Assembly: GCA_021813745.1 (NCBI GenBank)
Contig: JAKAJO010000003.1
Coordinates: 1-40,911, forward strand
Length of the DNA: 40,911 nucleotides
Direction of reading: 5' to 3'
Source of the DNA: Acidobacteriota bacterium
GTDB taxonomy: Bacteria; Acidobacteriota; Terriglobia; Terriglobales; Acidobacteriaceae
Part shown: positions 33,678-40,911 of the stretch, piece after piece
How positions within the stretch are numbered: the first letter of the stretch is position 1
How the letters are laid out: each line of letters opens with the position of its first letter
Notes under the pieces: generated by a model
Told to the model about the DNA's origin: nothing
Seen by the model: only the letters and a program-made list of their open reading frames with translations
Databases searched by the model: none
Program-made: the position numbers and the translations under genes

Positions 33678-35513
33678 CTATCCGAGATAAGCATTGGTGA
33701 CATATTGCTGCACCATACGATGCGTATTGAAGTATGAGGCGTTCAACGCGATCGCATGGCGCATGACATCCATCCAGCGATCACGGTTGTAGTGAAATGC
33801 AGGTAGAATCACCGATTCGAGTTTGTTCAACAGATCCTCGGCATCTCCCTGAGGATCCGATGTCGCGGAGGAACCGATCGACCAGCCGGTCACGCCTTCA
33901 ATGTGGCCTTCTATCCACCAGCCGTCCAGCGTGCTGAAGCTGGGCACTCCATTGTGCGCCGCCTTCATGCCCGAAGTCCCGGAAGCTTCCATGGGGCGCT
34001 CGGGTGTATTGAGCCACAAATCCGCGCCGGACACCAGCAGCTTTGCCATCGCCAGATCGTAGTTTTCGAGGTACACAACCGGAATGTCCTGCCCGATCTC
34101 GCGCGCGATCGCGATGATGTGTTCGATTTCCCGCTTGCCTCCCTTGTCCTGAGGATGCGCCTTTCCTGCAAAAACAAACTGTAACGGTCCGGCGGTTCTT
34201 GCGATTTGAACGAGACGTGCTGGATCGTAGAACACCAGGCCGGCACGCTTGTATGCCGTCGCTCTGCGGGCGAATCCAATTGTCAGCGCATCGTCAGACA
34301 GGGTGCGCCCTGTTTTCTCCTTCACGAGAGCAAACATCCTTGCCTTGGCCTCCGTGTGCGCGGCTGAGATTTCTTGGTTTGGAATGTTCAGCGCCTTTCT
34401 GAGCATGGCCGGATCTTTGCGCCAGTCAGGTATGTACTCGTCGTAGAGCCGCTGGAAGCTCTCGCAGGTCCATGTCGCGGAATGCACCCCGTTGGTGATG
34501 TGGTGGATGGGGTAGCCGGGAAACATTTCGCGCGACACCTCCTCGTGCCGTTGGGCAACGCCATTCACATACCGGCTGAGGTTGAGCCCGAGGAGAGTCA
34601 TATTGAGCTTCTCCTGCCCACCCAGCATTCGGAATACGTCCGCCGAAACCGGCAGCCCCGCAACACGCTCAACCGATTCCCAGTCAAATTGGTCATGCCC
34701 GGCGGGAACGGGAGTGTGCGTCGTAAAGATGCACCGTTGCCGGACATCTTCGAAATCCCAATCGGTGGGTTCTGTTCCTCCCTGCCACTTCAGCAGTTCC
34801 AGAACCAGGAGGCTCGCGTGACCCTCGTTCATGTGGAAACGCTGGATTCCGCAATAACCGAGCGCTTGAAGCATTCTCACGCCGCCGATGCCAAGGATCG
34901 TTTCTTGCGCCAGCCGGTCGTTCTTATCACCGCCGTAAAGGTGGTCCGTATGGCTCCGGTCGTATTCGCTGTTCTGCTCTACGTCGGTGTCCAGCAGAAT
35001 GACGGGGAGCCTGAAATCGCCATCTCCGAGATCGTACTGCCACGCACGAACGCACACAGTGCGGCCTTCGATCGAAACCTCCACATGCGGAGCGAGCGGC
35101 CGCAGCGGCCGTCCGGGTTTGAAATTGACCGGTAGCTCCCGTTGCCGCCCGTCTGGATCGATGACCTGCTCGAAGTATCCCTTGCGCCACAACATGCTGA
35201 CTCCTACCGCGGGCACGTGGAGATCAGCGCACGCGCGCAGCATGTCTCCCGCCAGGACGCCGAGCCCGCCGGAGTACGTTGGGATGTCACGATCGAGGGC
35301 CACTTCCATCGTGAAATAGGCGATCCGGCGGCCTTCATTTGCGTCATCGTCGATGCGTTCCGTGGCGGCCAGATAACGTCTCGGGTTCTGTTTAAACCTA
35401 TCCCGGCAGTATTCTGAGCAGAAGCGAATCGTCTGGCCCTCATACACAAGAGCCAAACTTGTGTCAGGCAATACCACCATGCCACAGACAGGGTCTTTGA
35501 GATTTGTGCTCAT
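33678..35513 (-). CDS. YHS-domain/alpha-glucan phosphorylase fusion
   Basis: A 611-residue protein. Residues 6-50 form a YHS domain (DPVCGMVV and RFCSEYCRDRF, with Cys10, Cys32 and Cys36), a metal-binding unit common in copper and mercury proteins. The rest is a short-type alpha-glucan phosphorylase: GGLGVLAGDMLRACADL, RFHMNEGHASLL, and the pyridoxal-phosphate site EASGTSGMKAA with Lys517. It splits glycogen with phosphate to glucose 1-phosphate. The fusion of a metal sensor-like domain to a carbon-store enzyme is unusual, and a copper operon sits close by. It is 29 bp after pfkA. Confidence 0.9.
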   Translation of the reverse strand: MSTNLKDPVCGMVVLPDTSLALVYEGQTIRFCSEYCRDRFKQNPRRYLAATERIDDDANEGRRIAYFTMEVALDRDIPTYSGGLGVLAGDMLRACADLHVPAVGVSMLWRKGYFEQVIDPDGRQRELPVNFKPGRPLRPLAPHVEVSIEGRTVCVRAWQYDLGDGDFRLPVILLDTDVEQNSEYDRSHTDHLYGGDKNDRLAQETILGIGGVRMLQALGYCGIQRFHMNEGHASLLVLELLKWQGGTEPTDWDFEDVRQRCIFTTHTPVPAGHDQFDWESVERVAGLPVSADVFRMLGGQEKLNMTLLGLNLSRYVNGVAQRHEEVSREMFPGYPIHHITNGVHSATWTCESFQRLYDEYIPDWRKDPAMLRKALNIPNQEISAAHTEAKARMFALVKEKTGRTLSDDALTIGFARRATAYKRAGLVFYDPARLVQIARTAGPLQFVFAGKAHPQDKGGKREIEHIIAIAREIGQDIPVVYLENYDLAMAKLLVSGADLWLNTPERPMEASGTSGMKAAHNGVPSFSTLDGWWIEGHIEGVTGWSIGSSATSDPQGDAEDLLNKLESVILPAFHYNRDRWMDVMRHAIALNASYFNTHRMVQQYVTNAYLG

Positions 35514-35542
35514 ACCAGCCTTTCCTATGGTCGTGTCAATCG

Positions 35543-36520
35543 CTATTCCAAAACGGAAGCCAGGCGAAACAGTTCCGGATCGATCATTTTCTGGACACCG
35601 ACTACCTGAATCAGAGGCGTCGTAGTCACCTGGCCCTGGTTCAGACCAACAAGAACCCCGTGCTCTCCACGCGCCAATGCCGCCACTGCTCCCGCACCGA
35701 GACGGGTGGCCAGTAATCGGTCAAAAGCGGTCGGCGTACCGCCGCGCTGTACATGCCCCAGAGTGGTGGTGCGCAGGTCGAAGCCAGTGCGTTCGGAATG
35801 TTCGCGGAACCAAGCGTTCAGTCCCTCGGCGTTGTAATGCGCGCCCTCCGCGACAACAGCCAACGCGTGCTTCTTGCCTCGCTCGTAGGCCGTGCGCAGC
35901 CGTCCGGCAATCTCCTCCGGCGATGTCTCCCTTTCCGGAATGATGACGATCTCGGCGCCTCCCGCGATCCCCGCCATTAAGGCCAGATATCCGCACTTGC
36001 GCCCCATGACCTCAATCAGGAACGCACGCTGATGAGAGGACGCGGTTGTTTTGAGTCGATCAATCGCTTCGAGCGCGATGTTCAACGCGGTATCCACGCC
36101 AATTGTGACCTCGCTGCCAGCGAGATCGTTGTCGATGGTCGATGCAACGCCCACAACAGGTACGCCCATCTGCGCCAAAGCCAACGCGCCAGCCTGAGAT
36201 CCGTTGCCGCCGATTACTACCAGAGCATCGACTCGATTTTGCTGGAGCCGGTTCAGGGCCTCCCGGCGGGTGTCCTCGGTCTCAAACTCCGGACAGCGGG
36301 CACTGCCCAGGACAGTGCCCCCACGCTGCATGATATTGCTGGCGGAGCGGCCTGTGAGTGGTTCCACGGCTCCCTCAACCAGGCCTGCGTATCCACGCCG
36401 GACACCAAGAACATCCCAGTCCTGCGCCAGCGCGCAGCGGGTAACTGCCCGGATCGCTGCATTCATGCCCGGTGCATCTCCGCCGGAAGTAAGTACAGCG
36501 ATCCGCTTTATGGCCCTCAT
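35543..36520 (-). CDS. pfkA: 6-phosphofructokinase
   Basis: About 325 residues of PfkA-type enzyme, which phosphorylates fructose 6-phosphate in glycolysis. Motifs: GGDAPGMN (13-20), GGTVLGSARCPEF, catalytic TIDND (128-132) and SSHQRAFLIEVMGR. The nucleotide loop reads GGNGS (104-108) where E. coli has GGDGS; the Gly that marks ATP rather than PPi use is kept, but the Asp that helps hold magnesium is Asn. The ATG at 36520 gives the usual N-terminus; 36535 would add five residues. Together with phosphorylase and GlgX it supports glycogen breakdown into glycolysis. Confidence 0.93.
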   Translation of the reverse strand: MRAIKRIAVLTSGGDAPGMNAAIRAVTRCALAQDWDVLGVRRGYAGLVEGAVEPLTGRSASNIMQRGGTVLGSARCPEFETEDTRREALNRLQQNRVDALVVIGGNGSQAGALALAQMGVPVVGVASTIDNDLAGSEVTIGVDTALNIALEAIDRLKTTASSHQRAFLIEVMGRKCGYLALMAGIAGGAEIVIIPERETSPEEIAGRLRTAYERGKKHALAVVAEGAHYNAEGLNAWFREHSERTGFDLRTTTLGHVQRGGTPTAFDRLLATRLGAGAVAALARGEHGVLVGLNQGQVTTTPLIQVVGVQKMIDPELFRLASVLE

Positions 36521-36610
36521 ATTGATCTCATCCAATCAGTCTCGATCTGCTCACTTCATCAACCAGCAACGCGAAAACATTACTCTACCGCCGCGTGTAA
36601 GGAGTCCACG

Positions 36611-36626
36611 CATCGCGATCGCGATG
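36611..36626. repeat. 16-bp perfect palindrome upstream of pfkA
   Basis: CATCGCGATCGCGATG is a perfect palindrome, 91 bp before the pfkA start and just after the DUF2934 gene. It may be an operator, or a repetitive GCGATCGC element. It contains no T-run, so termination is unlikely. Confidence 0.45.
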
Positions 36627-36662
36627 ATTCAAATTCCCAACCTGACGTTCAGTAGTGGGTGC

Positions 36663-36845
36663 CTAGCCAGCGCTGATTTCCGCTTCTGCCTGAAGCCAGT
36701 CTTCAAGCTCGTGGCCGTCCTCCTGGCCGCGAGCCACGTACAAGTCATAAGCGCGCTGCCGGATCCGGTCCAATTGCTCAATCGCCAGATTGCCAGTAAC
36801 CGGCTCTTCTGAAACTTCCACTTCTAATTCTTGATTCTTTGCCAT
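36663..36845 (-). CDS. DUF2934 small protein
   Basis: A 60-residue acidic protein. Its second half (LDRIRQRAYDLYVARGQEDGHELEDWLQAEAEI) matches DUF2934, a short helical domain widespread in Acidobacteria and Proteobacteria and often found beside glycogen or trehalose genes. AGAGGA lies eight bases before the ATG. It follows the unknown 140-residue gene by 22 bp and precedes pfkA by 142 bp. The role is unknown. Confidence 0.8.
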   Translation of the reverse strand: MAKNQELEVEVSEEPVTGNLAIEQLDRIRQRAYDLYVARGQEDGHELEDWLQAEAEISAG

Positions 36846-36867
36846 GCCATCCTCTTTCCCGTTGAAA

Positions 36868-37290
36868 TCAATTGTGTTGCTTTGGAACCTCTCGCTGGTT
36901 CACATTCGTCTGTAGATCCAACTGACCGTAATGCATGACCTTGACCGGGCGAGCCGGCCTCTTCGAGAGCTTCGATCCCAATCGCCATACTTGTCGCAGA
37001 TCGCGCGTATCCGGCGCTTTCTCCATCGCGCCGAGAACCACTGTCCGGACAGGAGCATCAAGCCGATCTATGCCGCAGCGGAGCGCATGCTGTTGCCAAC
37101 TTTCTTCGGCGTTTCCAGAGAACCTGTATCCTCCCGGCTTCTTGAGCGCCGCATTGCCTTCGTCTCCGTGTCTCCCGGTTATACCGTCCGAGGAGACGCC
37201 CTTGGCACCGCGGCGCATCCAGCGCCCGCGCCCGACTGCCAGCTGGCAGCGGAGATTTCCTTTCACTGGCCAGTTCACAGGAACGCCCAT
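36868..37290 (-). CDS. Hypothetical basic protein
   Basis: A 140-residue basic protein that I do not recognise. AGAAGG lies directly before the ATG, and the start comes four bases after the stop of the small membrane protein gene, which suggests co-translation. Codon third positions are fairly GC-rich throughout, as in real genes here. No motif or membrane span is seen. It could still be a chance frame; the clean spacing to both neighbours is the best support. Confidence 0.42.
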   Translation of the reverse strand: MGVPVNWPVKGNLRCQLAVGRGRWMRRGAKGVSSDGITGRHGDEGNAALKKPGGYRFSGNAEESWQQHALRCGIDRLDAPVRTVVLGAMEKAPDTRDLRQVWRLGSKLSKRPARPVKVMHYGQLDLQTNVNQREVPKQHN

Positions 37291-37294
37291 CCTT

Positions 37295-37510
37295 CTACTG
37301 CCTATACCTCCACGATAGAAATACTGCCGCAGCAACCGGAAGCCAGAGGACGGCGGAGAAGAAGAAACCACACATGACGCCACGAGCAGGGGCTAGCGCA
37401 TCATCTTCATCTGTCTCTGCTTCGTTCCGGATCGGCACGACTTCGGCGATTCCTCGATGCCAGCGGCCTGAGCCGTCATAGCCCCAACCGCGCCGGATTT
37501 CCTCAACCAT
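37295..37510 (-). CDS. Small one-helix membrane protein behind a sigma-54 promoter
   Basis: A 71-residue protein. An acidic region (RNEAETDEDDALAPARG) precedes one hydrophobic helix (VMCGFFFSAVLWLPVAAAVFLSW) and a short basic end, so it should sit in the inner membrane with the acidic part on one face. GGAAGA lies upstream of the ATG at 37510, and a sigma-54 promoter (37564-37579) should start its message about 42 bp before the ATG. A longer frame reaching 37840 would run through that promoter, so the short form is preferred. Unknown function. Confidence 0.58.
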   Translation of the reverse strand: MVEEIRRGWGYDGSGRWHRGIAEVVPIRNEAETDEDDALAPARGVMCGFFFSAVLWLPVAAAVFLSWRYRQ

Positions 37511-37563
37511 TCCGATCGATCTTCCGCAGGGAGGCACTTTTTCTTCTCCGAGCATCTTCCAAA

Positions 37564-37579
37564 AGCACGGGGCGTGCCA
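37564..37579 (-). promoter_or_regulatory. Sigma-54 (-24/-12) promoter, leftward
   Basis: On the minus strand the sequence reads TTGGCACGCCCCGTGCT, matching the consensus TGGCACR-N4-TTGCW at 15 of 16 positions. It lies 54-69 bp before the small membrane protein start, pointing toward the DUF2934/pfkA/glycogen cluster. The same CAATTGGCACG-N4-GTGC occurs at 40645-40663 on the + strand. Confidence 0.75.
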
Positions 37580-37663
37580 ATTGCCCAACGCTTCCAGCAT
37601 CGACGTTTTCTTGGGAAAACTCAGGATGAATGCACTCCTGGATACCATATAACCCGCTAGAAG

Positions 37664-37694
37664 TGCCGCAAATCCGGCACTCATTGGCGCATTT
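37664..37694 (-). promoter_or_regulatory. Candidate enhancer: paired half-sites for the NtrC-type regulator
   Basis: On the minus strand two direct repeats, AAATGCGCCA (37694-37685) and ATTTGCGGCA (37673-37664), are 21 bp apart, two helical turns. The proximal one is also part of a perfect inverted repeat, AGTGCCG (37662-37668) with CGGCACT (37675-37681). They end 84 bp before the -24 element, a normal distance for a bacterial enhancer. Confidence 0.6.
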
Positions 37695-37881
37695 CGACCA
37701 GAGATCCGCATCAACCCGCTGCGATGTCTCGGGATCGCTTTTTTGAACAGGTTGTCTTGAGACTCGATAGCGCACAGGCCGAAGATGGGCCTGCAGCGCG
37801 ACGGCTTACTTGTCGAATAAGGCTGTAGCGAAAACTGCATCCGCCAGAAGAGGCGAGATGCGTCAGATAAGAGAACTTCCC

Positions 37882-39294
37882 TCAGGACACTTCCTGACTC
37901 TCTTCTCCGACTCCCGGCCGAGAGGATGCCGGGGGAATAAGAGAGAACTTCTCCATCCTATAAATGAGAGTCTTCCTGCTGATGTTCAGGTAGCGCGCGG
38001 TCCGCGTCTGATTCCACTGGTGTTTCTCAAGAGCCTGCAACAGGATCTCCTTCTCCACTCCCTCAAGATCGATCCCCTCGTCGGGCAACTTGAGACTGAT
38101 GGAACTGATCCGCGATGTCGCATTCCGCATGTGGGCTGGCAAATCTTCGACTCGAATCGTTTCCGAAGCGCCAAGCACAACCGCGTGCTCGACAACATTC
38201 TCCAACTCTCTGACGTTTCCCGGCCAGTCATAGCGGGACAAGATTTCGAGAACACCGTCGCTGACGGATGGCACAGCCAGTTGGTATCGTGTGCAGTGCT
38301 TCCTCAGAAAATGCGATAGCAAAAGAGGAATATCATCGCGGCGCTCCCGCAGCGGTGGGAGTTCCACCGTCACCACGCTCAATCGATAAAAAAGATCCTC
38401 TCGGAACTGACCGTCCTCAATGAGGGTGCGCAAGTCCCGGTTGGTTGCTGCGACGATGCGCACATTCACGGCGAGCGGTTTCGGAAAGCCGATCTTATCA
38501 ATCTCGCGCTCCTGAATCACGCGCAGCAGCCGGACCTGAAGGTTAATGGGAAGCTCTCCCACTTCATCGAGAAAGACGGTGCCTTCATTTGCGGCTTCAA
38601 ACTTTCCCACGCGATCGGAAAAAGCACCGGTGAAAGATCCCTTGCGGTGTCCGAAAAGCTCCGATTCAATCAGGTTCTCTGGAATGGCTCCGCAGTTCAC
38701 TGTAATGAATGGCTTTGAAGCACGTAGGCTGTTCTGGTGAATCGCCTTCGCGATCAGTTCCTTGCCCGTTCCGGATTCTCCAGTGACGAGGACCGTTGAA
38801 TCGCGGCGCGCAACCTGCGCCGCAAGGTTGAAGACGTCGCGCATCCTTCTTGAGCCAGCCACCAGGTTTTCAAACCGGAATGCCGTCTCGCTGAAGTCGC
38901 GGAGATAGCGGTTTTCATCAACCAACTGCCGGTGTTCCAGTGCGCGCTGAACGTTAACTTTGAGTTCTTCCGTGTTGAGCGGTTTGAGGACGTAGTCGGC
39001 CGCACCCAGTTTCATCGCATCCACGGCATCACTAACGGTTCCGAAGGCCGTGATCAGAATGACGGGCGTATCCGCGTTCAGGGCCTTGATGCGGCCAAGA
39101 AGATCGAGGCCGGTGAGACCTGGCATACGGATGTCTGCAATCACCAGTGCAGGCGTCTTCTCCGTAAACGTCTGGAGGCCAGACTGGCCATCCGACGCCG
39201 TCACGACAGAATACCCCTCCTCCTTCAGCCAGAACTCAACCAGCCGCCGCTGGCTAGCGTCATCATCGACCACGAGAATCAGTTCGTTCGCCAT
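37882..39294 (-). CDS. Sigma-54-dependent NtrC-type response regulator
   Basis: A 470-residue three-domain activator. The receiver has its phosphorylation site at Asp54 (ADIRMP) and Lys104. The AAA+ domain has Walker A GESGTGKE (172-179), the sigma-54-contact loop GSFTGA (219-224, Ser in place of the usual Ala of GAFTGA), and Walker B GTVFLDEVGE. The C-terminal Fis-type helix-turn-helix lies at about 412-450 (QWNQTRTARYLNISRKTLIYRMEKF). The gene starts right after the kinase stop (TAAATG). It should bind the repeats found on both sides of the pair and activate sigma-54 polymerase. Confidence 0.95.
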   Translation of the reverse strand: MANELILVVDDDASQRRLVEFWLKEEGYSVVTASDGQSGLQTFTEKTPALVIADIRMPGLTGLDLLGRIKALNADTPVILITAFGTVSDAVDAMKLGAADYVLKPLNTEELKVNVQRALEHRQLVDENRYLRDFSETAFRFENLVAGSRRMRDVFNLAAQVARRDSTVLVTGESGTGKELIAKAIHQNSLRASKPFITVNCGAIPENLIESELFGHRKGSFTGAFSDRVGKFEAANEGTVFLDEVGELPINLQVRLLRVIQEREIDKIGFPKPLAVNVRIVAATNRDLRTLIEDGQFREDLFYRLSVVTVELPPLRERRDDIPLLLSHFLRKHCTRYQLAVPSVSDGVLEILSRYDWPGNVRELENVVEHAVVLGASETIRVEDLPAHMRNATSRISSISLKLPDEGIDLEGVEKEILLQALEKHQWNQTRTARYLNISRKTLIYRMEKFSLIPPASSRPGVGEESQEVS

Positions 39295-40404
39295 TTAACT
39301 CCTCGCGAGGACCGGTTCAGTATTTCCTGCTGCCAGAGGCAGCATTACCGTGAACGTCATACCGCGCTCTGGATTTCTCCTGGCGGCAATATGCCCCCCG
39401 TGCTGATTCACAATCTGGTAAGCAATCGAGAGGCCAAGTCCAGTTCCATTGTCGCGAGTCGTAAAGAACGGGTCGAATATCCGCTCCACGTCGTCGGCTG
39501 GGATACCAACACCCTCGTCTTCAACCTCAATACGAACAAATTCTCCGTCAGGAATCCCGCGTAGTCGAATCTCGCCGGCGTTCGGCATCGCCTGTACTGC
39601 ATTGATGACGAGGTTCAACAGTACTTGCCTGATCTGTTCCGGATCGATCGACACCGATGGCAATGCCGCCGCTGTCTCAACCAGGATGTCGACCTGCGCC
39701 ATCTTTCCTGTTTCGTTTGCCAGCTTTGCCACGGACTGAAGCAGAAGCTCAATGTCCGAGGCGACTATGCGGGGCTGCTGTGGCCGCGCGAATTCAAGGA
39801 AGTGAGTGAGCAGTCCCTTGAGCCGCACAACTTCGCGCGCGGCCATCTCTGCAAACTCCTGGCGCGTTTCCAACTCCAGATCGCGGCGTCCCAGGATTTG
39901 AACGGCGCCTTCGATAGACCCGAGCGGGTTCCGAACCTCGTGAGCGAGTCCTGCCGAAAGCTCTCCCAGCGCCGACAGTCTGTCAGCGCGACGGAGCTGC
40001 TCAAATGACTTTTGCAGTTGCGTATATACCTCGCTCAGTCTGCTGGCGGTTTCTTCCACCTTATGCCGCTGTGCGCGCTCGTGATCTGCGAGCACTCCCG
40101 TGAGAGCCGCGATCGCAAAAAACATTCCGATCTCGATGTATTGAGCAGCTTTATATTGTGGCTCGAAATTCCAAGCCATCATGATGTGCGGAATATAGGA
40201 AACCCCGGCCAGAGTGGCGGCAGCCAGGCCTCCCTTCCAGCCAAACCATAAGGCGGCAAGCAAAATCGGAATGTAATAAGCACGCTGCAACAGAGAGTGG
40301 ACCCATACATAGCTGACGGGTGTGTTGTAGTGCAGCAACGCCACGGCGGCGATTGCCGCTGCCAGAATTGCTGCGCGCCGCCAGTTTTTCCCCGATACCC
40401 TCAC
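39295..40404 (-). CDS. Sensor histidine kinase
   Basis: A 369-residue membrane kinase. Three or four hydrophobic segments occupy residues 11-105 with short loops and no large periplasmic domain, resembling DUF4118-type sensors. The H-box is His155 in GLAHEVRNPLGSIEG, the N-box is Asn268 in LLNLVINAVQAM, and DEGVGIP (296-302) and GTGLGLSI (320-327) complete the ATPase. It should phosphorylate the adjacent NtrC-type regulator. The signal sensed is unknown; a short membrane-embedded sensor suggests membrane or redox state. Confidence 0.94.
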   Translation of the reverse strand: MRVSGKNWRRAAILAAAIAAVALLHYNTPVSYVWVHSLLQRAYYIPILLAALWFGWKGGLAAATLAGVSYIPHIMMAWNFEPQYKAAQYIEIGMFFAIAALTGVLADHERAQRHKVEETASRLSEVYTQLQKSFEQLRRADRLSALGELSAGLAHEVRNPLGSIEGAVQILGRRDLELETRQEFAEMAAREVVRLKGLLTHFLEFARPQQPRIVASDIELLLQSVAKLANETGKMAQVDILVETAAALPSVSIDPEQIRQVLLNLVINAVQAMPNAGEIRLRGIPDGEFVRIEVEDEGVGIPADDVERIFDPFFTTRDNGTGLGLSIAYQIVNQHGGHIAARRNPERGMTFTVMLPLAAGNTEPVLARS

Positions 40405-40441
40405 GATCGCGATTTTAGCATCGGAGACGGTATCTCCTTCA

Positions 40442-40458
40442 TGACGTCGATTACGTCA
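40442..40458. promoter_or_regulatory. Inverted repeat TGACGT-N5-ACGTCA
   Basis: A perfect 6+6 bp dyad, 38 bp above the kinase start. The symmetric halves suit a dimeric regulator and could be an operator for the kinase-regulator operon. No copy is seen at the other sigma-54 promoter. Confidence 0.45.
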
Positions 40459-40533
40459 CAAGGCCAATTCCCCAGATTTCTCAGTCCTTCGCATGAGTTG
40501 ATCTCTCTGCAGCCTCTGCAGTGCGTCTGTTCC

Positions 40534-40565
40534 AAATGCGCAAGTGCGATGGCGGATTTGCGGCA
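40534..40565 (+). promoter_or_regulatory. Candidate enhancer half-sites, right copy
   Basis: AAATGCGCAA (40534-40543) and ATTTGCGGCA (40556-40565) are direct repeats 22 bp apart, ending 83 bp before the -24 element. They match the pair upstream of the left sigma-54 promoter (21 bp apart, 84 bp away), including a shared 13-mer CGGATTTGCGGCA. Confidence 0.6.
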
Positions 40566-40648
40566 GTATGGGCGATCGCGGGATCGTTCAAGAATAGGTG
40601 ATTCCTCGATTTTCAAGAGTTATCTGTGTTTACCCTTTCGCGCTCAAT

Positions 40649-40664
40649 TGGCACGGGAAGTGCA
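40649..40664 (+). promoter_or_regulatory. Sigma-54 (-24/-12) promoter, rightward
   Basis: TGGCACGGGAAGTGCA matches the sigma-54 consensus at 15 of 16 positions, the same mismatch (G for T) as the leftward copy. Transcription should begin near 40676 and run out of the window to the right. Confidence 0.75.
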
Positions 40665-40911
40665 CTCTCCGTCGGGGCTACTTGTCTGCACCGTGTTTTG
40701 GTTGCTGCTGATAGTAAGCGCGGTCTCGTGGTTGGCGGGAAAGTAGGAAGAACGAGCTATGCGTGGCAACTCCGTTTGTGACCGAGCGGCCAGCTGAGCG
40801 ATCAGGCTCAATCCGCAGGGGAAGATCGCTTACACCTGGCTTTGAAAAGACTGCATGTTTGGGTCTCAGTCTCCTCAGCGGTCCGGAATCGTCGGTTTTT
40901 AATATCCGCGT

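Larger units (their letters stand above)
40405..40911. other. Intergenic/regulatory region right of the kinase
   Basis: This 507-bp stretch holds no supported gene. It carries the leftward promoter region of the kinase and the rightward sigma-54 promoter with its repeats. GGAGA-N5-TCTCC (40423-40437) and TGACGT-N5-ACGTCA (40442-40458) are perfect inverted repeats just upstream of the kinase and may serve its own control. The target gene of the rightward promoter lies beyond the window end. Confidence 0.55.

Noticed and set aside
37511..37840. N-terminal extension of the small membrane protein
   Set aside because: It would be translated through the -24/-12 promoter and enhancer, and no start site with a ribosome-binding sequence supports it.
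40441..40746. Open frame of 101 residues with CxxC and a C-terminal hydrophobic stretch
   Set aside because: It would contain the sigma-54 promoter and the enhancer repeats, has no ribosome-binding site, and has Arg/Ser-rich composition typical of chance frames.
1..40911. CRISPR arrays, tRNA or rRNA genes, insertion sequences and integrases
   Set aside because: I looked for regular repeats, cloverleaf signals and transposase or integrase motifs and saw none.

Overview
The window reads as two unrelated blocks that meet near 26.0-26.4 kb. The organism looks like a moderately GC-rich Gram-negative bacterium, most likely Acidobacteriota or a similar soil lineage. That is inferred from the DUF2934 protein, small zinc-ribbon proteins, a TolC/periplasmic copper operon and plasmid-type gene content; no rRNA or other marker gene is present to prove it.

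Block 1 (1-about 26.0 kb) is the backbone of a plasmid or integrated element, nearly all on the + strand. It opens with replication/recombination genes: the end of ssb, a Rad52-family annealing protein, an N6-adenine-type methyltransferase of the DUF6094 kind, and a large SF2/SNF2-like helicase. A small zinc-ribbon/Fis regulator, a free-standing C-terminal (TSCPD) domain of a B12-dependent ribonucleotide reductase, and RNase HI follow. A PRTRC cassette comes next: C, F, B, ThiF-like and E. PRTRC A, D and ParB are not in view. After that come a MoxR AAA+ ATPase, a partner protein, a metallopeptidase/VWA protein, a second RNase HI, a Gp157-like protein and a CoiA-like zinc protein.

Defence-type cargo sits between the backbone genes. 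There are two antitoxin/PIN-toxin pairs (2.5-3.2 and 5.1-6.1 kb), a minus-strand zinc-ribbon/AbiV-like HEPN protein (11.0-11.9 kb), and a complete minus-strand ABC-three-component (ABC-3C) system with a nuclease-like first gene (16.3-19.9 kb). Backbone proteins end in sequences resembling beta-sliding-clamp binding motifs (QLSLF, QLTLF, QGSLF), which suggests they work at the replication fork.

Block 2 (26.4-40.9 kb) is all minus strand and looks chromosomal. A tightly coupled copper-handling operon holds a Tat-exported multicopper oxidase, a Met-rich TolC-type channel, a cytochrome c and a small periplasmic protein, preceded by a secreted Cys/His/Met-rich protein. Next is a glycogen/glycolysis cluster: 6-phosphofructokinase, a YHS-domain/alpha-glucan phosphorylase fusion, a small cytochrome c and GlgX, with three small proteins upstream (DUF2934, an unknown and a one-helix membrane protein). 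A sigma-54 two-component pair (histidine kinase and NtrC-type regulator) lies beyond it.

The most interesting regulatory signal is around that pair. Two near-identical sigma-54 promoters (CAATTGGCACG-N4-GTGC) flank it, one facing left into the small-protein/glycogen cluster and one facing right out of the window. Each has the same two direct-repeat half-sites about 84 bp upstream of its -24 element. This suggests that the pair switches on the glycogen cluster and an unseen right-hand gene together.
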